Part shown: positions 38,539 through 51,550 of the stretch, piece after piece
How positions within the stretch are numbered: the stretch's first letter is position 1
Layout of the letters: each line of letters opens with the position of its first letter
Assembly (NCBI GenBank): GCA_013398175.1
Contig: VZRZ01004175.1
Coordinates: 275,496 to 339,495 of the forward strand
From: Climacteris rufus
Lineage: Eukaryota; Chordata; Aves; Passeriformes; Climacteridae
Length of the DNA: 64,000 nucleotides
Reading direction: 5' to 3'
Position numbers and translations under genes: made by a program
The notes under the pieces: generated by a model
Databases searched by the model: none
Told to the model about the DNA's origin: nothing
The model's input: only the letters and a program-made list of their open reading frames with translations

Positions 38539-41309
38539 GCTGTTTTACATGTATTTTCCTCTTCTGAGCTCTACCAGTGGTAAATAATTTTCAGGAAACA
38601 TCTTGTTATTATCAAGAAAAAGTAACAACTGAGGTATTTTATTTATTTTTCTTTAAAATGGTGTTTTGCATACCAGAAGGCATTTAATATTATCTTCTTA
38701 TAGCTGGAATGTTAAGTGTTATAGTTTTATCTACCAGTTTATGCTATTCAATACTGTTCTCATGAGGAAATTCATGTAGGAGCAAAAGTAAAACTTCATA
38801 ACATTAAAAGCACAGATCACATTTCAGGAGGTTCACTTGTTCAATATTGGTGCCATATTGCATGATGTTTTCAAATAAAAGATAAACACTTTGGTATCTT
38901 AAACGATCAGTGAACAAAATGAGATAAATAACTTAAATCATCTTATATTCTTATCTGAGAAATGTAGCATAAATTTAAAACTGTTTATTATGCAACAGAA
39001 ATATTATCTCAACATTTGTCAATGTATTAAAAATGAAAATGTCCATTGTACGAGTACGAGTAAAAGATGTGAATTGGAAAATTATTTGGTATTTCCTTAA
39101 TATTTTACGATATTTGAAATCACAGTTTTGTCTTGATTGAAAGTAGTAGGAGAGCAGTCATTGTCATACATTATTATTATTCTTTGATACTGTTAACTGG
39201 CATGAATATAATGTAACAATCTTTTTAAACACATTTAATAAAACAAAACATTTTTAGCAATTTATGTAGTGTACAGCATACCAACAAGCCATATTCTGGA
39301 ACACAGAAGACTTCAAGTGTCTGTGCAGAGTTCATGTTAGGTGGTTCAGTACACCTATCTTTTATAAACAGCAGAACTCTGGTTGCCCCAAATTCCAAGA
39401 ATATAGGAAGAGACTACTGTCACCAACCAAGACACAAAAAATGAGACAGTTTTAATTAGCATAGCTTGCAGCACTTGTAATAGAGCACCTTGTCAAGTAT
39501 TTTTAAATGACCCAGAAAAATGTCTCTTCTTCAGAATAAGAAAGAAGATAACAATGTAGAATATAACATTTTATCATTTTGTTTCCTTTTGTAAGGAATA
39601 AGTCAGGCTATTTTCTTCAGAAACTTCCCTTTGTTAACCAACAGATGTAATGTGGATTGCACTGCGCATCTGGATAAGTAACCTGTAAAAAGAACAAAAC
39701 CACTAAAGTAAGCATATACACTCTACCAAAGCTATGATAGGAGCTAGAAACATCTTCCTTAATTGTTTGTCAATAGATTTCACCACTTAATTATGTTGAT
39801 GTTTTTCCCAGAAGACTTTTTTGTGGTGAGGAATTTATTCTGCCAGAATGACAAGCCCATACAATAATGCAATTGTTTATTATCCAAGCATAAAAAATAC
39901 TGGTGGTTTCCTTTGCAAAATAGATTATTTTGAAATTACTGTAATATCTTAGCCTTATTGCTGTTGCTTCCAATGTTAAAGGGTTTTATAGTTTATTCTT
40001 TTGTATTTTAAAATTAAAATAAGCATACTTTCTAATGACATTTATAAATTTTGCTATCATCCAAAAAATGGTGGCTTCAAGTGTTTCAGTCAGACCACAA
40101 AAATAATGCATTTAAACATTTTCTTTATTCTTGAGGGGGGAATAAGGCAGAGAAATCTTCACATACAATTTAAGGGAAAGTATACATATATAGTAAAAAA
40201 ACCAAAACTTTACCCTTTTACTCATAAATTGCATTGTATTAAATAAGATATTCTAAGAAAGCTTTTGCTTAGATTTTCAAAAGAGGAAAACATTAGGTAT
40301 CCTTTATTTAGTTAATTCAGCATCTATAACTTGTTCAGTGTCTTCAAATATTTCAGGTTTTCTGTTCAGATGAATATTATTTACTCTTTTTTTTTTCTGG
40401 AGTTTATTTATTCTGTAGAATAATTAATAATGAAAAAACCAAACAACCTAAGCCCCATAAGAATTCACATGCACATAAACCTTTCTTCAGTACTTTCATT
40501 TTCTCTGGTTATTTGCAGAATCTCTTGCTATGCATAACTCAAAAAATATTAACGGCCTTATTTAACATCACAAGTATCTGAGACCAGGAAATATTTACAT
40601 TTCTGCTTTTATAGTATGTTTCAAAATTGTTTCTCACTTACATAGATGTTAGGAGTTCATCAGAAATTATAAAAACATAATATCAAATTCTCAGTAACTT
40701 TTTTCCTGTTTAATTTTGTTCTGTTGGGGTTTTTTTTCAAAATAGAATACAGGATGATTGATAGAAAAAATGGAGGGGGTTCTGTTTCATACAGATCACA
40801 ACGTGTCTGTCATCAAAAACTCATTTACTTCAACGTGACTACAACAGGAACCATCTGCATATCATAATATTGTTATTCATCTATTTTTTCTTTTAACAAA
40901 ATTAGAAAATGATTCCAGCTATACATAAATCATTAAAAATTCCATATAATTTTCATTATGAATCTGCCACATGCTTTTTGCATCTTCACTTCGCAGCTAT
41001 ATAACTTTACTTTTGTCTTGTCTTGAGCCCTTAAACAGGATTTGTATTGCCATCTTTCTTTGTACTATGCAGCCCTTATTTTCATTATGGTACAGAGATC
41101 ATTTTAATCTAGTCTTTAAACAATTAGATTGACATCCCTATGTATAGTTTAAGCTTAGGCTTGTCTATTTCACAGTATTTTCCTTCCCAGATTCTTGAAA
41201 AGTGATCTTGTGTCTATTCCTACCGCAGTTCCCACACATTACCCTGTCACAAAATGTTTTTTTGAAATTCAGTCAAATACTTCTGCTTTATGATGTTGGC
41301 CTTGCCCTG
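38539..41309. other. AT-rich non-coding DNA
   Basis: 2.8 kb of AT-rich sequence with no recognised element and no frame above 81 codons. Confidence 0.65.
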
Positions 41310-41377
41310 GCCAGTGGGGGTTGTGCTAAATGACTTCCTGAGGTTGTCCTTCAACCTAAATTGTTCTATGGAATGTC
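41310..41377 (+). mobile_element. CR1 3' UTR tail
   Basis: A short piece matching the CR1 3' end: GCTAAATGACTTCCTGAGG, then CCTTCAACCTAAATTGTTCTA in place of the usual CCTTCCAACC...ATTCTATG. 5'-truncated to under 100 bp and well diverged. The left edge may extend to about 41295. Confidence 0.75.
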
Positions 41378-41591
41378 AAATAGTTAATTAAGATGGAAGA
41401 AGAACATCTCTGCAAATTGCTGAGTATTTGAGTTAATGTGCAAATTTTACTTGGCAAGTAATAGAACATTAAAGTCTTGACTAAACAAAGACCAAGGAAA
41501 ATAAGATAGCAAAGGCTTACAGCAGTGAAAATTTTAGCCATTAGGAGAAACAACAAAAGCAACTACAAACCAAGAACCAGCAAACAATCTT

Positions 41592-41616
41592 AAAAACAAA
41601 CAAACAAACAAAAAAA
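41592..41616. repeat. Microsatellite (CAAA)n
   Basis: Three to five CAAA units ending in a run of A. Confidence 0.85.
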
Positions 41617-42148
41617 CCAAATCTACTAACTAATTAAATAAATGTGAATTTTGCAATTGCCCATAGTAACGTGAGACTTTGTTGCAGAATGTTTACTGAG
41701 CAACACACATGCAAGCCTAATATTTGTTCTAGAACAAAGAGGAGAAGTTGACCTGATGCACTGAATCTGAAGATCCTTGAATGAGAAATCTTATCTGAAT
41801 GCCACATTGGCACCAATGATATTCCCTAGAAGGATTTCTTCCAGTTCCTGGACTCTCAGATTCAAGCAGGGATCAGAACACATGATTACCAACAGGACCC
41901 CTCTACATGCAGCTGTTTGCCAGGAATCCATAGATGAGCCTTGAAAAGCCAGCATACATAGGCAGTGCTCTTCATTCTTCAGCAGGCTAATGAGATTACT
42001 ACAAAGCAAATTCTTTGAGATACTAAAAGATCTTTCACTCTTTTTTGAAATATTTCATGCTGATAGCAGGAAAAGACACTTTCCTTCAAAAATTTTGGGA
42101 CCAGCTCTAATCTGCTAATTCAAAGTGACAGGCACATAGTCTTAGGCA

Positions 42149-42184
42149 GCACTTAGTAGTTCTGTGGCACTTAGTAGTTCTATG
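42149..42184. repeat. 18-bp tandem duplication
   Basis: Two adjacent units, GCACTTAGTAGTTCTGTG and GCACTTAGTAGTTCTATG, differing at one base. Confidence 0.9.
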
Positions 42185-42860
42185 GGTCAGATGTTACCAA
42201 ACAGAAATGGAAGCCCCTCTGAGTTCATCTTTGAATAAAGTAATTTCTCTCTAGCAGCAAAATGCACCTGCAGCATAGTGAAAACCAATGTAGAATCTCT
42301 GACAATATTTAAATGCAGACAATGAATATATTTAATAGCTTTAGGCCTGTTTTGTTGCCTTTTCACCTATGCCTGTACAGCATTTAATTGTAAAAGATTG
42401 TTTTGTAGAATTCAGAGGAGAAAAAAAGATTATCAAAAGAAAATAATTTGTACTATCTAAAACCATATCTTGGGATCTGACTCTTAACAGTTTTTCTCTC
42501 ATTTTCTTACAGGCTTAGTAAATTACGTTCCTTTTATTTTTCAAAATCTATTAGTTACTGTCTTGTTTGCCAAAAAGGTGTTATCTCCTAAGTAATTCCT
42601 GTATATCATCAGGAAAGTTCGAATTTTCACTGGCTCAAATGTATCCCTAACTATCAGTACCAGCAGTCAGTAACTCTTCTGCTGACACAGACTAAAACTT
42701 TGTCATTTTTTTTTTTAAGAAAACTGTTTTATAACATGCACATAAAATGCTAGTGCAAAAAAAAAACAAAACTAAAAAGTGTTGCTCTGAAGTAATTTTT
42801 TAATGGATTTGATTATTTTGAAATACCATCTCAAGTGCATTGAGTTTAAATTATGGTATT

Positions 42861-42885
42861 AAAAAAAAAAAAAACCAAAAAAAAA
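42861..42885. repeat. A-rich run
   Basis: Fourteen A, CC, nine A. Not clearly the tail of a retrotransposon; CR1 does not end in poly-A. Confidence 0.9.
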
Positions 42886-43552
42886 CCCACCACACTTTAA
42901 AAACCCTGGAAATAATGAAAAAAGTTATTTCAGAAATGTTAGCTCACTCATTCCCCCAAAGGAGATCATCATCGAACCTGGTAACTGACAGATTGAAATC
43001 CTAACACGATTAGATGTTCTGGTCCACAGCTCTCAAAAGCACTTCAGCAAATAAAACATTCAATCTGTCTGGGCTACATTCTGTTGAGCTCCTTGAAGTC
43101 CTGTTTTCAAGTGACCAAAAATTAGATATAACAAATTTCCAATTTAATGTTCCAGAATCAGACAATTAGAATTTTTTAACAGCACATATTTTTTCCAGAA
43201 AATTTCTGATTAACACTATACATAAGCAGAGCTGGGTTCAAATGCAGTTTTTTACTTATATAGCATGCATGACTTGTACTATATTATGGTAAAGTTTAAA
43301 ACACAAGACAGTGAGGGATGTTGAGTAATTACCATTTAAGTAACCTAAAGTAGTTGTGCAATACTAATTTCAAATGAATGATGAAAAGGCTTTGTCTATC
43401 TTTCATTCTTCATTTAAATTAATGTTTCAGCTATTTGTTTTGTTATCAGCATAATGTATCTTTTCATTTCACAGATATTTTAGGCCCATTTGTATCCTTT
43501 ATAGCTTTTCTTATAATATACAAAAAATTGGGTTTTTTTGTACTGAGAATAG

Positions 43553-43871
43553 CATCATTCTAAAGTCCTCTTGTTCACTTTGGCATGCAAATAAGTTCGT
43601 TCCTGTTTTGCTTGTTCATTCGTTTAATTAATCATTTTACTCTCTTACTGATTAATATAGTAAGCAACTGATCAAGAAACTCACAGATTTGGTCAACACA
43701 AAATTACAGAACATCATTCTAAAGTCCTCTTGTTCACTTTGGCATGCAAATAAGTTCGTTCCTGTTTTGCTTGTTCATTCGTTTAATTAATCATTTTACT
43801 CTCTTACTGATTAATATAGTAAGCAACTGATCAAGAAACTCACAGATTTGGTCAACACAAAAATTACAGAA
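43553..43871. repeat. Near-perfect 159-bp tandem duplication
   Basis: Copy 1 (43553-43711) and copy 2 (43712-43871) both start CATCATTCTAAAGTCCTC and end AAATTACAGAA. The only difference I can see is one extra A in the A run before the end of copy 2. The sequence is anonymous AT-rich DNA with no N at the junction. It is either a very recent duplication or an uncollapsed assembly overlap. Confidence 0.95.
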
Positions 43872-46800
43872 AGTAAATGGCTTATATTAATGTTTTTACA
43901 TGCAATTTTTATTTGAGTAGATTTTTAAACTTACATTTTAGCAATACTTGAATTATTCGGGTAATAGTATTTTAATGTGGAGAGTAACATAAATCTAAAG
44001 TAGCATCTATTAAAGGTACATATTTCCACAAAGCTTAGCCTTCTTTAGTAATACTATGTGGTTTTGCTAATAAACATAAATACAGCAGCTAAACGAAATA
44101 AGACTGATTAGGTAAACAACTACTCTCTTAATGTGTGTTCTGGTGGATATGAGCTAAGGTTGCATGAGGAACTTTTGGGATTTAACTTTCTAATTACTGG
44201 TATTGAAGGACTGTCAGTTTCTAATGTAGCTGAATTTGGAGCTTGAGTTGGGATTTGATGAGAGTTTTGTTCTACACAAAGCAAATTGAAACAGAAACCA
44301 TGAAAATATCAGAACTTTTCTTGCCATCTGAGTCAGAAACTAATCAAATAAAATGAATCAGTTACAAGCTGTAATATGGAGACACAATATTAGAGATGGT
44401 CATAATGACCAGTGTTGCACTTTTGTAAGTCTTTGAATTCAGAGAATTTCAAATACTGTAAAAAGTGACTGACCCATGGCAGATGAAGTTCAACAGTTTC
44501 ATTGCTTATTTGCAGCTACCTCACCTGTCTTTCTTCTGTACAATGCCTATGCATAATGATCACTTCCTTACCCGTGACTATAAGTCTATTATTACAGTTA
44601 AAAAATGATTTCTCAAGAGTTACTTGACATGAATGACATTAATTGATAATTAAGAAATGACAATATATTACACTATTTACATCATAACTCCAGTGTTTGC
44701 TACACTTTCTTATCAAACAGTTTGTGCACTGAGAACGACCCTTAACACAGCTGAAGTTCTGTTGCATAGCTTTAATTAATGGGACTGTTTCTTTCTATTC
44801 TTGTCTAAAATTGTTATTCTCATTTTTGTCTCCATATAGAGTCGAAGTGTAGAATATTGCTACTAAGAAAATGCAGAATTCATTTGCATCATGAAATCAG
44901 AGTCTAAGAATGACATAACCAAAAATGTATTTGATTTAGGGTTTGTCTTCAAGAAAATAAAACCCTGATACAGAAAGACAGATAGTTTTCAGCAAGCATT
45001 CAGAAACACAGCTCTCCAAGGGAACTGCTGGGTTTCAGAATTAAAGCCTGTGTGATTACAGTGTTCACACCTCCCAGATTTAAGATAGTTGGGTTTTCCT
45101 TTATATAGGTTTAATTTTTTTCCTCCTTTCTTATTGTTGCCAACCCTATTTCTATTAGATCACTGCTTAGACTCATTTAATGGTTAGAAGACATTGTTTC
45201 TAATTTGTGATTTGTGTTTCCACAGCCAACATATAATCTTTACCACTGAGTCAGTATTGACTTGTGGCTTAAACTGTATTTTTTCTTTGCTGCCGCTTCT
45301 AACCTTGATCTGTCTTCAAAGAGGTGTCATATTCCTTCTTTGTCTTTTTGCTAGATTGCTTCTGATACAGTCAATTTCACTGCCTAGCTTCTAGCAAAAT
45401 AGTAGTTCCTTGGCTAATGTAAACATTTATGGTAAGCCCATATATTTCATATCTATAACAAGCTACTCCTAACACTGAAGTTCCAGGCAGTGTATCAGAA
45501 ATACTATGCTAGACTGAACAAACCACGGTTTTTTTTCAATTTTCCTCTTCTAAGATCAGCTCCCTACTCACTTTATCATTGTCATTGCTTTTGTCAGCGT
45601 CTTTTGTAGTTTGATGCTATCAGTCTTGAACATGAGGAAAAAGAACCATATTCAGCATTTCAGAATATGATGAAAGCTGAATCACTGTTATTTTTAGGGA
45701 GAAAGTTTTAGCTGAAATACCTTGAAATTTATTTTGTTTCCACTGATCCACACTGATAGCTCATTATCATTCCATGATCAGTTTGAATACTCAGGCTTTT
45801 CTTGTCCTCAGCTGCTTTCTGTCAGTAAGCTTGTGGAAAAGTTGTCTAGCCAGGAGCCACCTCTTATGAGCAATTCATTCTGATGTAAATGTCCAAGATA
45901 AAAGTTAGGCACCTTCTTGAGGTAGGTGTTTATTTATTTATTTACATTAATGATGGAGATCCAGCAGAACAAGCTTTACCTGGAAAGCTAATTTTCAGAT
46001 AACTGAAGTGAAATGCAGTAAGAAAACTTGGTCTTGTGTTTTTCTAAATTTAAACATGTACATAATGGATAATTTTGAAATTAATTATTTTTATGTTTCT
46101 GTTAGAGATGTGTTTTAGATCAGTGGTAGTAATATCTAACTAGACATTGTGTCCATTTAGAACTCTGATAATTTTGTAAATAAAATTTTTATTTTCCAAA
46201 TTTTAAAAAAATTGTCTAGTTTCACAATGTATGCATATACCTGTATCTGGGTATATAATAAATATTACTTATTTCCAAGAAAATCTTGGAATAGAAAGAT
46301 ATTGAAACCTAGGTTTTTTTCCTTAGGTTTGTACTTTCAATAATTTATTTCTTTTGAGAATTAATATTAAAAAACATTGATAAAGCTAATTGACATCTTC
46401 AAATCTCTAAACAGTGTAAAATTCTTAGTTTTCACTTTGGTTAACTGTTGCATTGAACAGAAAAAAATTTAAATTTCTCATGAATCTGTAGAATAATATG
46501 AACACTAGACAAAAATTCCTCTAAATCAGCATTTTAAAATAAGCTATATCACTCTTCAAGAATTTAACTAATAGAACTTAATTGACAGTCAATACTGAAA
46601 GGAAGTGTTGAAGTCCATTGTGTAAACATTTATTTTAATCATGGTAGACAGTTTTTTGATCATTAGCACATTATCAAGGAACAGCTGGAATCCTTATGAC
46701 TTTGATAATATCTCAAGGCGTTTCTAAAATTTTTGTCAGAACTCTGACACAGAGTAATCTTATAATTAAACTGCTTCACTAATGTATCAGAGAAACCATG

Positions 46801-47215
46801 TTAATATTTTATATGTGAGACAAGCTTCCTATAAAATTTCCACGGATTACTTGAGTTCTTATTGCTTGCTTCTGTCTGTGTAAAAGGAACACAGTGGTTC
46901 CATATCCAGGATCTCTGAAAATAGACACAAATGTTAAGAGTGTTCTTGCAACATAAATAGGGGGACCATCTCTTTATTAAGAGTTTGAAAAGTAAGCCGC
47001 ATTCAAATTCATGATGTTCCCAGTCCCAGTGTCTTCTTTCAGGATCTCCAGGACTTAGACATTAACCTTTTGCCCATAGAATATAGTCTATTTATGTTTC
47101 TCTTGCCGTTTTAATATCAAGTTAAATTCCCTGACAGTACTTAACTTTCAGTCTGTGATGTGGACATCTTGACATAGCCGATTTCCTCCCAAAATATCCT
47201 GATCATTTCAGAAAT
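43872..47215. other. AT-rich non-coding DNA
   Basis: 3.3 kb with a (TTTA)n tract (45929-45944). No gene or recognised element; the longest frame is 66 codons. Confidence 0.65.
45929..45944. repeat. Microsatellite (TTTA)n
   Basis: About four TTTA units before CATTAATG. Confidence 0.85.
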
Positions 47216-47793
47216 AGTGTGGCCAGAGGGCTAGGGAAGAGATTCTCCTTCCTTACTTGTCACTGGTGAGGCCACATCTGGAGTGCTGTGTCCAGTTCTG
47301 GGCCCTGCACTGCAAGAAAGACATTGAGGTGCTGGAGGGTGTCCAGACAAGGGCAGAGAAGCTGGTGAAGGGTTTGGAGAACAAGTCCTGTGAGGAGCAG
47401 TTGAGGGAGCTCAGATTGTTTAGCCTGCAGAAAAGAAGACTGAGGGGTGACTTTATCACTCTCTACAACTGCCTGAGAGGATGCTGTAGCCACGTGGGGG
47501 TCGGTCTCTTCTCCCAGGCAACCAGCAATAGGACAAGAGGACACAGGCTTAAGCTGCAGCGGGAGGAGGTGTAGGTTGGACATTAGGAAGAATTGCTTCA
47601 CAGAGAGAGCAACTGGGCATTGGAAAGGACTGCCCAGAGAAGTGGTGGAGTAACCATGCCAAAAGGTGTTTAAAGAAAGACTGGATGTGGTTCTTAGTAC
47701 CACGGTCTAATTGGCATGGTGGTTTTCAGTAGTAGATTGGACCTGATGATCTCAGTGGTCTTTTCCAACCTAATTAATTCTCTAATTCTGTGA
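47216..47793 (+). mobile_element. CR1 LINE 3' end: RT C-terminus and 3' UTR
   Basis: Plus-strand, 5'-truncated CR1. The frame 47257-47574 stays open for 105 codons and gives the C-terminal part of ORF2: LVRPHLECCVQFW, KKDIEVLEGVQTRAEKL, LRELRLFSLQKRRLRGD and NRTRGHRLKL, all characteristic of CR1. Similarity continues past the stop through CATTGGAAAGGACTGCCCAG and ends with GGTCTTTTCCAACCTAA and ATTCTGTGAC (47793), the family's terminal repeat. It belongs to a different CR1 subfamily from the copy at 34910 (GACCTGATGATCTCAGTGG versus GGAACTAGACTATTTTTTAGG before the tail). Confidence 0.93.
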
Positions 47794-48566
47794 CTGTCTT
47801 TCAATAGATTTTACAAATTATCAGCAATTACGGACTATTTAATCTATCTTCTCCTATTAATTTAATTTATACATTATAAATAGATCCTCACCATTAGGAT
47901 TCTAGCTTTTATTACTTGATCCGATATCTATTTTCTAATCTATACTAAACTACTGTTTTTCAAACACCTGTCACATGAAGCTTATTTTTTTTCTGTGACA
48001 GCTGGATACTTACTACAACAAGAACTGACATGACCATTTTAGGAAAAAGTGTGAATTGACTTTGTCATATAATACTATTAAAAAGAACTACACATATATA
48101 AAGTGAAAAAACTGCAAAACAACTTTTTAAAAGAAATGTTGTGATGTAACAAGGGAATGTCTGGATGTACATGACAGTGTAGTTCAAAGTTCTCATCTTA
48201 CTTTCTATGCAAAATATTACCAGAAAACATTTCTATTTTGCTCTGGCTTATTCTATTTTACCCTATTCAATAGAGAATAGGTAATTTGACAGATATACTA
48301 TCACTCTCATTGTTTCAAATTCCTTTCTCCAAAACCAATTATTCAGGGAGGCATAGTGTTTTAATGATATGGACACGTAGGGACTAAAACAAGCTCAAGA
48401 AATAAAATTTAATTTGTGAACTGATAAGTATTTGAATTTAAGCCTCCAGTGACAAAAGTGTGCATTTCTGGTACCCCCTAATAATCTTTGTGTTGGATAT
48501 CAGTATCATAATCAAGATGTTTCTACATGATATTATGATCCAGGTGATATTTGAATTGCTGACGAT
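47794..48566. other. AT-rich non-coding DNA
   Basis: About 770 bp of AT-rich sequence with nothing recognised. Confidence 0.65.
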
Positions 48567-48581
48567 TATATATATATATAT
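48567..48581. repeat. Microsatellite (TA)n
   Basis: Seven TA units directly left of the palindromic AT/GT tract. Confidence 0.85.
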
Positions 48582-48615
48582 GCACATGCATACATACAAT
48601 CTCATATAATCTCAT

Positions 48616-48693
48616 CTTTTCATATATATATACACACATACATATATATACACGTATATATGTATGTATGTGTATATATATATATATGAAAAG
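48616..48693. repeat. 78-bp AT/GT palindrome
   Basis: Left arm starts CTTTTCATATATATATACAC; right arm ends ATATATATATATGAAAAG. The arms are inverted copies apart from differing numbers of TA units and a few mismatches, centred near 48654 (CACGTATA). A long hairpin or cruciform is possible. It is built of (TA)n, (CA)n/(TG)n and TATG units, so it probably arose by microsatellite expansion around a small palindrome. Confidence 0.85.
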
Positions 48694-51157
48694 TCGAGAG
48701 TTTGAGTATTAATGTGGTAAATAGATTTTTTACATTTGTATACGGCTAACTACATTTGATTTTTTAACAGGGTCAAACAGGTTTCAGGTAATGTTTATTC
48801 AAAAACTGTATAGAATTAATTTCCTTTTTAATAAAAGGATCAGTTAGCCATTAGATATATGTTTCCTTCAGTAAATATATCTGAATGTAGTTAGACTCAT
48901 TGGTTCTTACTGTGCTTTTCTCTAAACTAGGACACTCTTTATAATTTTTTGGGTTTTATTTTGTTTTTCTACTGAAAAGAAATAAAAATTACGATTAATT
49001 TGGAAATTTTTCTTACTGAGATAGTTTAATTAATTTAAATCTTTTTAATAAATGTTTTGTTCATTGTTTATGCTTCTACTTGCACTCTTTCCTGTATTTT
49101 GTTATCTGAAAAATGTAGTCATAAAAAGTTAGTGAAAATTTACAAATGAAAAAATCACTTCTCTCTCTGTCCATACTATTTTGTATAATCCTGATTTGTT
49201 TCTTTATTCTGGTTTAAATCTTCCAAAGTCAATACATTTTATGAATGTAACATTTGTAAATATCACCTTTGTTTCTTGTTCTGAAGTCTACTTATTTGAT
49301 TTGGCTTTCTGTTTAATTTGGCCCAGCTAATCGGATGTTATGGACACTTCATAATTCATCTATCCATATAATTCTTTAAAACCACAATAGCTTTGTACGA
49401 TATTTACATTTTATCCACAGTGGTTAACGAAATACACTTAATTTGCATAATATAAGCTTACTGTTTATAGCATCATTTACCTATTATACCAGCTTACTCA
49501 CTAAACTTCTTAAATTACCTAACAATTACATTTTGTGAGGAAATATGACAAATGTACTGGTTCCGAATGTAATTGAAATCCATTTTGGAGAAAAACAAAG
49601 GGAAAAAGTATGAAAACCTTCAGCCTCCATAGGCAAAAATTTATTGTTGCATGTATTTATTCATGTTCCTTTGAGCAATAGAGAATACAGGGCATAAAGC
49701 ACAGTAACATGCTATTAAAACTTTTCTAAAAGTCAATATCTTAATTCCTGCATGATGTTATCTAGTTTAGCAGAAGCTTTAACTTCCACATTGCTATGTC
49801 ACCCTTTAATGTATATAAGCAGAATTTTCCATTGCATTTGAAGTCAACTTATGAAACAGTACCATTTAAAATATCTGTATGGATGTAACTTTTCAGTTAA
49901 TGGGCTGTACAGCAAGTATACTAAACATATTCCAAAGAGACTAAAAACTTTCTTTATCCTGAAACATGCACATAGCAGCAGAAGTGGAAGCTTCCCCACT
50001 GTATGGTGCTAAAAAGGCTTAATCTCATTTGGAAGGCAGAAAAATTGAGTGTCATTCATCAACAAAGCTGAGAAGGTAGACAGAAGCAGAAAACAAGTTT
50101 TCCCTTTTCTTGAGCAAGTAACACATTGTCATGGTGGAAAGAAGATTTTAGTTTGTGCAGAAATTAATGTATGTGATTGTACTGATAGGTGTGTTAGTTG
50201 AAATGATTGTTGAATTTGATGTTAATGTGTTTCAGAAAAGTTGAATACAAAAGTTTTTTGTTTTGGAAAGAATCCAGAGGCTGGGATTTTCTCTTCATGG
50301 CCAAAGTATATCAGTCCTGATGGTGTGACAGTGGGTCAGTATAAGGAACTAATAGTGTATTGATTTTGCATTGTACAAATTCTATCTGTTTTCTCAGATG
50401 TTTAAGAGACTTGTATGGGTCACTGGTGGGAGCAGAGGCTGATGTTGTTAATCTTGTATAGGGTTGTGTGGTTGAGGTTTGTGTTTATGTGAGTTTATAA
50501 GTATTTTTTTTAACTGCTGTGTTCTCTTTGTATAAATACTAAAGGTTGTGGCACTTCAGACACTGGAACAGTCATTTTGTAATGGAAAATAGCTAGAAAC
50601 AAAATTAAGGAGGCAAATACCAAAGGAATTACCTGAGACTTGAAGATCAATTAAAAATTGTCTAATCTATAACATATCTACATTTGATTTATTAAATAAT
50701 TCAGTTGATATGGGTTTGAACAATTAAGGATATCGTGTCTTATTTTATTGCATTGCAAGTAGTTTGTGCTAGTAATTATTTTTTTTCTACAGATATATTA
50801 TAGAATTAGTTTACCTTCTCAGTTAAGTCTACACATAGACTAAGCAATGTTAGGATACTGAAAAATTACTAGCAACCTAAACAAATGTCTAGATGTAATT
50901 CCAATTTCTCAAGCCAGAATAAAAAATATTAGTATGTCTATATCACTTCCAATGACAGGGTAAAAGCTTGATGCTCTCCAAAATGCTTCTGATAGCATTA
51001 AAATGGAAGTTCTCATAAAAACAATGTTCCCTGAAATTTGTTTGGCAAGGACCTTCTGTTCTTTTATTTTCTGATTCATAATGAAGTGAAACAATTCCCA
51101 TAAATTGTGAATACACATGACACTATTAAAAAAAAGGTTCAAATAAAATTAATCTTT
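48694..51157. other. AT-rich non-coding DNA
   Basis: 2.5 kb with no recognised element. One 77-codon minus-strand frame (50909-51142) has no motif. Confidence 0.65.
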
Positions 51158-51550
51158 TGTAGTGGGTTGACCTTGGCTGTATGCCAGATGTCCACCAAGC
51201 CACACTATGATTTCAACTTCTTAGCCAGACAGAGGACATAAAATAAAATGGAAAACAACTCATAGGTTGAGACAAGGCAGTTTACTAAAGCAAATGTGAA
51301 AGGTTTAACATGAACAAGGAAAGAAAAAAAACTAAAGATTTTATTCTCTACTTCCCATCAGCAAGCAGTGTTCTGATATTTCCCAAAAATATATGGCATG
51401 GAGTATCCCTTTGGCCAGTTTAGGTCAGCTGTTCTAGCTGTGTCCCCTGCCAAGATCTTGCCAACTGCCAGCCTCCTGATGGGATGGTGGAATGATGTAG
51501 AAACAGGGCTGATGCTCTGCCAGGACTGCTCAACAGTAGACTAAAAATTC
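51158..51550 (-). mobile_element. Truncated LTR of an endogenous retrovirus, minus strand
   Basis: The left end, TGTAGTGGGTTGACCTTGGC, is the inverted U5 terminus of a common avian LTR group (...GGTCAACCCACTACA). GCCAGATGTCCACCAAGCC follows, then a complement of AATAAA (TTTATT, 51340-51345), then GGCATGGAGTATCCCTTTGG and GGTCAGCTGTTCTAGCTGTG, which belong to U3. The outer U3 end is missing: similarity fades after GGACTGCTCAACAG near 51545. Its U5 is related to that of the LTR at 34059. Confidence 0.82.

Larger units (their letters stand above)
41378..43552. other. AT-rich non-coding DNA with simple repeats
   Basis: It includes (CAAA)n (41592-41616), an 18-bp tandem pair GCACTTAGTAGTTCTGTG / GCACTTAGTAGTTCTATG (42149-42184) and an A-rich run (42861-42885). 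No gene or mobile element recognised. Confidence 0.65.

Noticed and set aside
47260..47703. 147-codon minus-strand frame
   Set aside because: It is antisense to the CR1 reverse-transcriptase C-terminus, whose true frame is on the plus strand.
48567..48693. CRISPR-like or regulatory direct-repeat array
   Set aside because: The pattern is dinucleotide and tetranucleotide microsatellite with a palindromic layout; no spaced unit repeats, and the DNA is vertebrate.
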